Source of the DNA: an uncultured Gemmatimonadota bacterium
GTDB taxonomy: Bacteria > Gemmatimonadota > Gemmatimonadetes > Gemmatimonadales > GWC2-71-9
Direction of reading: 5' to 3'
Assembly: GCA_946887295.1 (NCBI GenBank)
Contig: CAMPKP010000036.1
Location: 1 to 24,184 of the forward strand
Length of the DNA stretch: 24,184 nt
In this document: piece after piece, positions 19,332 through 24,184 of the stretch
Layout: each line of letters starts with the position of its first letter
Position numbering within the stretch: position 1 is the stretch's first letter
Position numbers and translations under genes: made by a program
The notes under the pieces: generated by a model
What the model saw: only the letters and a program-made list of their open reading frames with translations
What the model was told of the DNA's origin: nothing
Database searches by the model: none

Positions 19332-20431
19332 AGTCGGTTCTCTCGCTTGGCGCCGTCGCACTGCTCGGTCTGGCCGCATGCACCCGGGCGGAGAGCCAGA
19401 GCGGACTCGCGCTCGAGGCCAGGCTGCCGGGCAGCTTCGGCCAGCTCAGCAACGTGGTCGAGCTCGACAGCGGTCGCGTGGCCTTCGCCGACACTCGCGA
19501 CAAGCTGTTCTTCGCCGCCGCCTTCGGGAGCGGAAAGCTGGACACCCTGGGCACCAGGGTGGAGGCGATCAAGCCGGACGCGGCGCCCGGGGAGTACAGG
19601 TTCCCGGGGTGGGTGGCCCACCTGGCGGGCGACACGGTCGCGCTGGTGGATTTCAGCGCGCTGCGCACCACGCTGTGGAGCGAGCAGGGCCGCCCGCTCC
19701 GCGTGCTGCCGATCGCGCCGGTGGCGGGCACCGCGCCGGTCCTGGTATACGACACGCTCGGACACGGCTACAAGATAGACTACCAGAGCCTGCTCCAGCC
19801 GGAGCCGGGCCAGATCAAGCGGCCGGACAGCATCGCCGTCATCCGGATCAAGCTCGACGGGAGCAAGGTGGACACGGTCGCCAGGCTGGCCGCTCCGGAG
19901 TTCGGCGAGGCCGTGTTCGGCGAGCAGAAGCAGCAGGCCGCCACGGTCTTCGCGCCCAACGACTTCTTCGGGGTGCTGGCCAACGGCACCGCCTGGGTGG
20001 CGCGAGGGCGGGACAACCGGGTGGAGTGGCGCGAGACCGACGGGTCCTGGAGCCGCGGCAAGAGCCGGAAGTACACCGGACAGCCCGTCACCCAGGCCGA
20101 CAAGGACCGGGTGCTCGCGCAGGTGCGGGAGCAGGGCAAGCAGTACGGCATGCCGCAGGAGATGGCGATCAAGTACCCCTTCGCCGACACCAAGCCGCCC
20201 TTCGAGTTCGCACTCGGCCGGCCGAACGGCGAGGTGTGGCTGCAGCGCCCCCGGGCGAGGGAGGACGCCGCGCTGATCTACGACGTGTACGGGCGGAAGG
20301 GCGACTGGCAGCGCGAGGTGGAGTTCCCGGCAGGCGCCTCCCTCGCCGGCTTCGGCGAGACCGGTGCCATCTACGCGTCGCTCAAGAACGACGATGGGAC
20401 CAGAACGGTGGGGAGATTCCGGCTGCGGTAG
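19328..20431 (+). CDS. Propeller-like lipoprotein of unknown function, second of a tandem pair
   Basis: The 367-aa product starts with a lipoprotein signal ending in LAAC (C18). It shares with its upstream neighbour the block WVARGRDNRVEWRETDGSW (from 223), KPPFE (289-293) and VWLQ (303-306), in the same order and spacing. Beta-strand-turn repeats suggest a propeller. A Lys/Gln-rich helical insertion (about 243-280) is longer than in the paralogue. GGAGGAG lies 3 nt before the ATG, which overlaps the previous stop, so coupled translation is likely. No enzyme motif is visible. It is convergent with the membrane-protein gene at 20451, with a 19-nt gap and no clear terminator. Confidence 0.83.
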   Translation: MKSVLSLGAVALLGLAACTRAESQSGLALEARLPGSFGQLSNVVELDSGRVAFADTRDKLFFAAAFGSGKLDTLGTRVEAIKPDAAPGEYRFPGWVAHLAGDTVALVDFSALRTTLWSEQGRPLRVLPIAPVAGTAPVLVYDTLGHGYKIDYQSLLQPEPGQIKRPDSIAVIRIKLDGSKVDTVARLAAPEFGEAVFGEQKQQAATVFAPNDFFGVLANGTAWVARGRDNRVEWRETDGSWSRGKSRKYTGQPVTQADKDRVLAQVREQGKQYGMPQEMAIKYPFADTKPPFEFALGRPNGEVWLQRPRAREDAALIYDVYGRKGDWQREVEFPAGASLAGFGETGAIYASLKNDDGTRTVGRFRLR

Positions 20432-20450
20432 GGGATGAAGTCCGCCCTCC

Positions 20451-21176
20451 TCAGTCCAGTATCGGCGGCTCCCCGCCCGGCGGCGTGTTCGGCCCCTGGC
20501 GATCGGTGCGGCGCCGGTCGCGGCGCTGGCCTTCCTCGTACCACCTGCGGGTGATCTCTCCGGCGAGCTCGCGATTGCCCAGCCCGAACGCGAGCCCGAC
20601 CGCGAGGGCCACCGCGCCAAGGATCAGGGTGAACGCCGCGGTCACGATCTCCTCGGCGATACCCACCTGCTGCAGCGCCATGAACATCGAGATGATGATC
20701 ACCGCCCCTTTGGCCACCTTGGCGACCGTGGGCACCCCCGCCATCCCGCCCGCCGACGCCAGGATCAGCCCGCGGACGAACTCCCCGACGATCATCCCCA
20801 GAATGATGATGACGATGGCCGCGATCAGCGTCGGGATGAAGGCGAGCATCATCCCGAACATCTGATTGATGCTCTCGAGGCCGAGCGCCGTGCTGGCGAG
20901 CAGGATCACCACCAGCATCACCAGCCAGAAGATCAGCTTGGCCAGCGCTCTCACCGGATCGAGGCGGGAGCCGGTGCGGCCGACCACTTCGTCGAGCCCG
21001 CCGGCCGCGGCCATCCGGTTGAAGTCCACCTTCTTCAGCGTGTCGTCGGCCCAGCGCTGCACCTGCCGGGCGAGAAAGTAGCCGGTCAACATGATGACGG
21101 CGGCGCCCACCAGGGCGGGAACCACGCTGCCGATCTGCTCCGCCCCGATCAGGAGGCGCTCCCAGAGTTCGCTCAC
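20451..21176 (-). CDS. MscS-related conserved TM-helix membrane protein
   Basis: The 241-aa protein has four to five hydrophobic segments (about 15-37, 78-98, 108-140, 155-170 and 176-200). Two copies of the small-residue-rich motif typical of the conserved TM-helix repeat family appear, the second ending FGLGNRELAGEITRRWYE. That family is related to MscS-type mechanosensitive channels, but the cytoplasmic MscS beta domain is missing; the tail after 212 is Arg/Pro-rich and probably disordered. Channel function is thus possible, not shown. The start is GTG at 21176, within GTGA shared with the dehydrogenase stop (4-nt overlap), so the two are probably translationally coupled. Confidence 0.83.
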   Translation of the reverse strand: MSELWERLLIGAEQIGSVVPALVGAAVIMLTGYFLARQVQRWADDTLKKVDFNRMAAAGGLDEVVGRTGSRLDPVRALAKLIFWLVMLVVILLASTALGLESINQMFGMMLAFIPTLIAAIVIIILGMIVGEFVRGLILASAGGMAGVPTVAKVAKGAVIIISMFMALQQVGIAEEIVTAAFTLILGAVALAVGLAFGLGNRELAGEITRRWYEEGQRRDRRRTDRQGPNTPPGGEPPILD

Positions 21177-22210
21177 GTCGACACCTCGATCACGAGTTTG
21201 CCAGTCTGCTCACCCCGCTGCATCCGCTCGAACGCCGCGGCGCCCTCCGCCAGCGGCACCACGCTGTCCACCACCGGCCAGAGCTTTCCCTCCGCGGCCA
21301 GCCGCACGATCTCACCGAACTCCCGGCGGGTCCCCATGGTCGAGCCGAGAATGCTCCACTGATGCCAGAAGAGGCGGCGAAGGTCGAGCGAGACCGCCGG
21401 GCCCGTGGTCGCCCCGCACACCACCAAACGGCCGCCCCGCCGCAGCGCGCGCTGCGAGTTCACCCAGGTGGCCTCGCCCACGCAATCCACCACCACGTGA
21501 GCACCGAGCCCGCCGGTCTCCCGGCGCACCTCCGCCACCACGTCGGCCGAGCGGTGGTTCTCCGCGACGGCCGCGCCGAGCTCGACCGCGGTGCGCAGCT
21601 TGGCGTCGGAGCCGCTGGTCACCACGGCCCTGGCGCCCAGCAGGACGGCGATCTGAAGCGCGGCCATGCCGACTCCGCCGCCGACGCCCCAGATCAGCAC
21701 CGTCTCGCCGGACCGCAGCCTCGCGCGGCCGGCCAGCATGTGCCAGGCCGTGAGGGTCGCGAGCGTGAATCCGGCCGCTTCCGGCCACGACATGCCGTCC
21801 GGCACCGGGCCCAGGCTCGCGGCGGGCACGACGACCAGCTCCGCCGCGGTTCCCGGCAGATGCTCCCCCAGGATCGAGTAGCTCGAGCAGAGCGAATCTT
21901 CGCCACCGGCACAGGCCGGACAGTGGCCGCACGAGAGACCCGGGTTGATGAGGACCCGGTCACCCGGCTGCCACCGTCCTGCCGCCGCGCCCACCGCCTC
22001 GACCACACCGGCACCGTCGGACCCGACCACATGCGGGAAGGAGGGTTTGGCATTCGGCAGGCCGCCGATCATCCACAGATCCAGCCGATTGAGGGCGGCG
22101 CACCGGATGCGCACCAGCACCTCGTCGGGCGCCGCGATCGCCGGCGCGGGAACCTCCTGCAGCCGCAGGCGATCCAGTCCGCCGGTTCCGGTGAGCGTCA
22201 GGGCTCTCAT
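21173..22210 (-). CDS. Zinc-type medium-chain dehydrogenase/reductase (MDR family)
   Basis: The roughly 345-aa protein is an NAD(P)-dependent MDR oxidoreductase. The structural-zinc lobe is complete (C-x2-C-x2-C-x7-C in CGHCPACAGGEDSLC). The catalytic-zinc cysteine position of classical alcohol dehydrogenases reads ALNRLD instead, as in quinone-reductase-like members, so classical alcohol oxidation is doubtful. The cofactor fold has WGVGGGVGMAA. Near the C-terminus CGATTGPAVSLDLRRLFW and LGSTMGTRREF are typical of a common bacterial MDR group of uncertain substrate. I start at 22210 (MRALTLTG), the usual N-terminus; an ATG at 22228 adds six residues. Neither start has a clear ribosome site. 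It lies 25 nt after the propeller gene stop. Confidence 0.9.
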   Translation of the reverse strand: MRALTLTGTGGLDRLRLQEVPAPAIAAPDEVLVRIRCAALNRLDLWMIGGLPNAKPSFPHVVGSDGAGVVEAVGAAAGRWQPGDRVLINPGLSCGHCPACAGGEDSLCSSYSILGEHLPGTAAELVVVPAASLGPVPDGMSWPEAAGFTLATLTAWHMLAGRARLRSGETVLIWGVGGGVGMAALQIAVLLGARAVVTSGSDAKLRTAVELGAAVAENHRSADVVAEVRRETGGLGAHVVVDCVGEATWVNSQRALRRGGRLVVCGATTGPAVSLDLRRLFWHQWSILGSTMGTRREFGEIVRLAAEGKLWPVVDSVVPLAEGAAAFERMQRGEQTGKLVIEVST

Positions 22211-22235
22211 CGTCGCCGGAGACCGCATCGCGTGC

Positions 22236-24182
22236 TCAGAACGATGGGCTCGCGACCTGCTCGCCGGGACGAAGCGTCACCGCGACCGGCGTGCCGCCGG
22301 CGGCGAGCGGATGCACGAACAGCTTGAACCGGGCCCGGCCGCGCGCGGCGTCGGTGATCCGCCCGACCACGTAGGCGATGCGGGTCCCGTCGCGCGACAC
22401 CGTCAGCCCGCCGATGGGCTCGTCGGTCTCCAGCAGCGTCGCTCCCTCGGCTCCCGCGGCGGGAAGGCGGACCACGCGAGATCCCTTCGAGCGGCCCCGC
22501 TGCACGGCGAAGAGAAGGTCGCCGTCGGGAAGGAACCGCGGGCTCGATTCGCGCTGGTCCGTGCGGGTGACCCGCCGCGGCGTGCCGCCCTCGACCGGCA
22601 TCAGGTAGATCTCCTGGTTTCCGTCGCGGGTGGAGACGAACGCCAGGGTACGGCCGTCGGGAGAGACCGCGGCGGACTGGTTGCCGCCCGGCCTCGACGT
22701 GAGCGGCTGCGGTTTCCCGTCGGGCCGGATCGCGTAGAGCTGCGGCTGCTCACCCTTCGGCGTTGCGGTGTAGATGATCGTGGAGCCGTCGGGCGTCCAG
22801 GTCGGCTCCCCTTCGTTGCCGGGATCGGTTGTCAGCCGGCGCAGCTCTCCCCCCGCCGCGTCCATCAGGTATAGATCGTAGCTGCCGGCGCGATTGGAGC
22901 TGAACGCGATCCGGGTGAGATCCGGCGACAGCGAGGGCTGAATGTTGGAGAAGCTGTCGGTGAGAACGGGGCGGAAGGTATCCGCCACGGCGCTGCGGAT
23001 CTGGTAGATCCCGAACTTCCCGTCGCGATTGGAGGCGATGAACAGGTCCTCCACCACGAAGACGTCGGCGCTGGCGGTCTTCCCCCACGGTGCCACCGCC
23101 GTGACGACCGACCGCCCGGGCCGGAGCCCATCGATCACGCCGCCCTGGGATACCCGGACGACCGCCGCCGGATCGCTGCTCCACTTCAGGCCGGAGGCGG
23201 TGCCTTGCACCTTGCCGCTCTCGTCGAGAAGCAGCGCCCGGATCGAGTCGCGCTGGCCCAGGCCGATGCCGACGCGGGTCCTGTCGAACGCCAGCGCACC
23301 CGGAATGACCTGCACGGTCCACACCACCGGCTCGAACCCGTAGAGCCGGGCCGTCAGCGTCGTCGTTCCGAGCTCGCGCCCGGTGAGCTCGCCCTTGACC
23401 GGATCGTAGGTGGCGATGGACGTGTCGGCGACTTCCCAGGAGACGGGCGCTTCGGGGATGGGCGTCGAGTCCGCGGCCTCCGCGACCGCCGTGATCCGGC
23501 GGACCCCTCGCACCGGCAGCTGCATGGCCTCGGCCGCCGGCTTGGGGGTCAGCACCAGCGTGCTGGCTTCGCGGTGGACCAGCACCGTGGCGACCCGGGT
23601 CTGCCCGAAGCCGATCGCGACGAGCTCGGCACGCCCGGGCGCCCGGGCGCTGACGATTCCGGTCGGGCTCACCCGCACGACGGCGGTGTCGCTCGACTGC
23701 CATTGAATCCCACCCCGGATCTCCCGGCTGCCCTGGCCGGGCACCAGCACGCGGAGGGTGTCCGACTCCTGGGGGCCCAGCACGATCCGATTTGCCGAGA
23801 GGGCGATCTCTGCCGCGGCCACCTCGACCGGGGCGGTGGCCATGAGCCCGCCGGCCGAGGTCGCCTGGATGATGGTCCGCCCCGGAGCGACCGCGATCAC
23901 CAGCCCGATCGAATCCACCGTCGCCACTTCCGGCCGGAGCGATTTCCAGCTCAGCCTTCCCGGTGAGAGCGACGTCCCGTCCTCGCGCAGCGCGCGGGGC
24001 TCGATGATCACCGTCTCACCGGGCAGGAGTGTAGGGGACGCGGGCTCGAGCGTCAGCACGGCGCCCGCGGCCGCCGGCGCATGACCGGTGTCGGGCGCCG
24101 CGCCGTTGCCATTGATCAGAATGGCCATCGAGGCCTGGCGAAGATCGAGGCGAGGGTGCAGGGCCGCCAGGCCGGGGCTCAC
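22236..24182 (-). CDS. Ig-like (BIG2) / TolB-type beta-propeller surface protein, 5' end cut by the window
   Basis: The visible 648 residues contain three to four bacterial Ig-like (BIG2-type) domains (about 42-122, 125-203, 208-292 and 296-376), each ending in a strand such as WSSDPAAVVRVSQGGVIDGLRPG. A TolB-like PD40 propeller (about 378-648) follows, with repeats such as PSLSPDLTRIAFSSNRAG, PTWTPDGSTIIYTAT and AAVSPDGRTLAFVSTRDG. Such proteins are usually exported and bind protein or glycan ligands. The first in-frame start in view is a GTG at 24182, two bases from the window edge, and no signal peptide follows it, so the gene very likely continues upstream. ATG at 24128 (MAILINGN) is an alternative. 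Confidence 0.85.
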   Translation of the reverse strand: MSPGLAALHPRLDLRQASMAILINGNGAAPDTGHAPAAAGAVLTLEPASPTLLPGETVIIEPRALREDGTSLSPGRLSWKSLRPEVATVDSIGLVIAVAPGRTIIQATSAGGLMATAPVEVAAAEIALSANRIVLGPQESDTLRVLVPGQGSREIRGGIQWQSSDTAVVRVSPTGIVSARAPGRAELVAIGFGQTRVATVLVHREASTLVLTPKPAAEAMQLPVRGVRRITAVAEAADSTPIPEAPVSWEVADTSIATYDPVKGELTGRELGTTTLTARLYGFEPVVWTVQVIPGALAFDRTRVGIGLGQRDSIRALLLDESGKVQGTASGLKWSSDPAAVVRVSQGGVIDGLRPGRSVVTAVAPWGKTASADVFVVEDLFIASNRDGKFGIYQIRSAVADTFRPVLTDSFSNIQPSLSPDLTRIAFSSNRAGSYDLYLMDAAGGELRRLTTDPGNEGEPTWTPDGSTIIYTATPKGEQPQLYAIRPDGKPQPLTSRPGGNQSAAVSPDGRTLAFVSTRDGNQEIYLMPVEGGTPRRVTRTDQRESSPRFLPDGDLLFAVQRGRSKGSRVVRLPAAGAEGATLLETDEPIGGLTVSRDGTRIAYVVGRITDAARGRARFKLFVHPLAAGGTPVAVTLRPGEQVASPSF

Positions 24183-24184
24183 CC

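Overview
This is a GC-rich, gene-dense bacterial chromosomal window with about 20 genes on both strands. Start/stop overlaps of the ATGA, GTGA or TTGA type are frequent. I see no rRNA, tRNA, CRISPR array, insertion sequence or phage gene. The base composition, the zinc-ribbon Ser/Thr kinase, the many short lipoproteins and the Ig-like/TolB propeller protein fit Gemmatimonadota best. That placement is inference from gene style; no marker gene here proves it.

Layout, left to right. (1) 14-3637 (+): a membrane histidine kinase with a NarL/FixJ-type response regulator, followed 17 bp later by ferrochelatase (hemH). (2) 3574-4788 (-): glutamyl-tRNA reductase (hemA), whose 3' end overlaps hemH tail to tail by 64 bp, so the first and last steps of heme synthesis converge. 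(3) 4878-5333 (-): an Hsp20 chaperone, divergent from a VKOR-family thiol oxidoreductase (5511-6005, +), whose tail overlaps a small lipoprotein gene (5962-6432, -). (4) 12515 down to 6511 (-): a tightly packed run of gyrA, threonine dehydratase-like, REC-GAF-GGDEF diguanylate cyclase and cytoplasmic Ser/Thr kinase, with gaps of 10, -4 and -4 bp. (5) 12766-14448 (-): an M28 zinc peptidase lipoprotein that ends at a 19-bp perfect hairpin, with a probable 52-aa protein upstream. (6) 14838-18193 (+): an ECF sigma factor, a single-pass membrane protein in the anti-sigma position, and two exported HEAT-repeat proteins sharing an F-x-x-[S/G]-Q repeat signature. (7) 18225-20431 (+): two tandem paralogous propeller-like lipoproteins. 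(8) 24182 down to 20451 (-): an Ig-like/TolB propeller protein cut by the window edge, a zinc-type MDR dehydrogenase and an MscS-related transmembrane-helix protein, also closely packed.

The best candidates for something undescribed are the ECF sigma / membrane protein / twin HEAT-repeat operon, which looks like an envelope-directed regulatory module, and the coupling of a c-di-GMP-type regulator and a Ser/Thr kinase to gyrA. Also notable are a bacterial ferrochelatase with all four cysteine ligands of the animal-type [2Fe-2S] cluster, a Gln at the GyrA quinolone-contact position usually held by Ser, and two genes whose -10-like hexamers sit only 6-7 nt before the start codon, suggesting leaderless transcripts.
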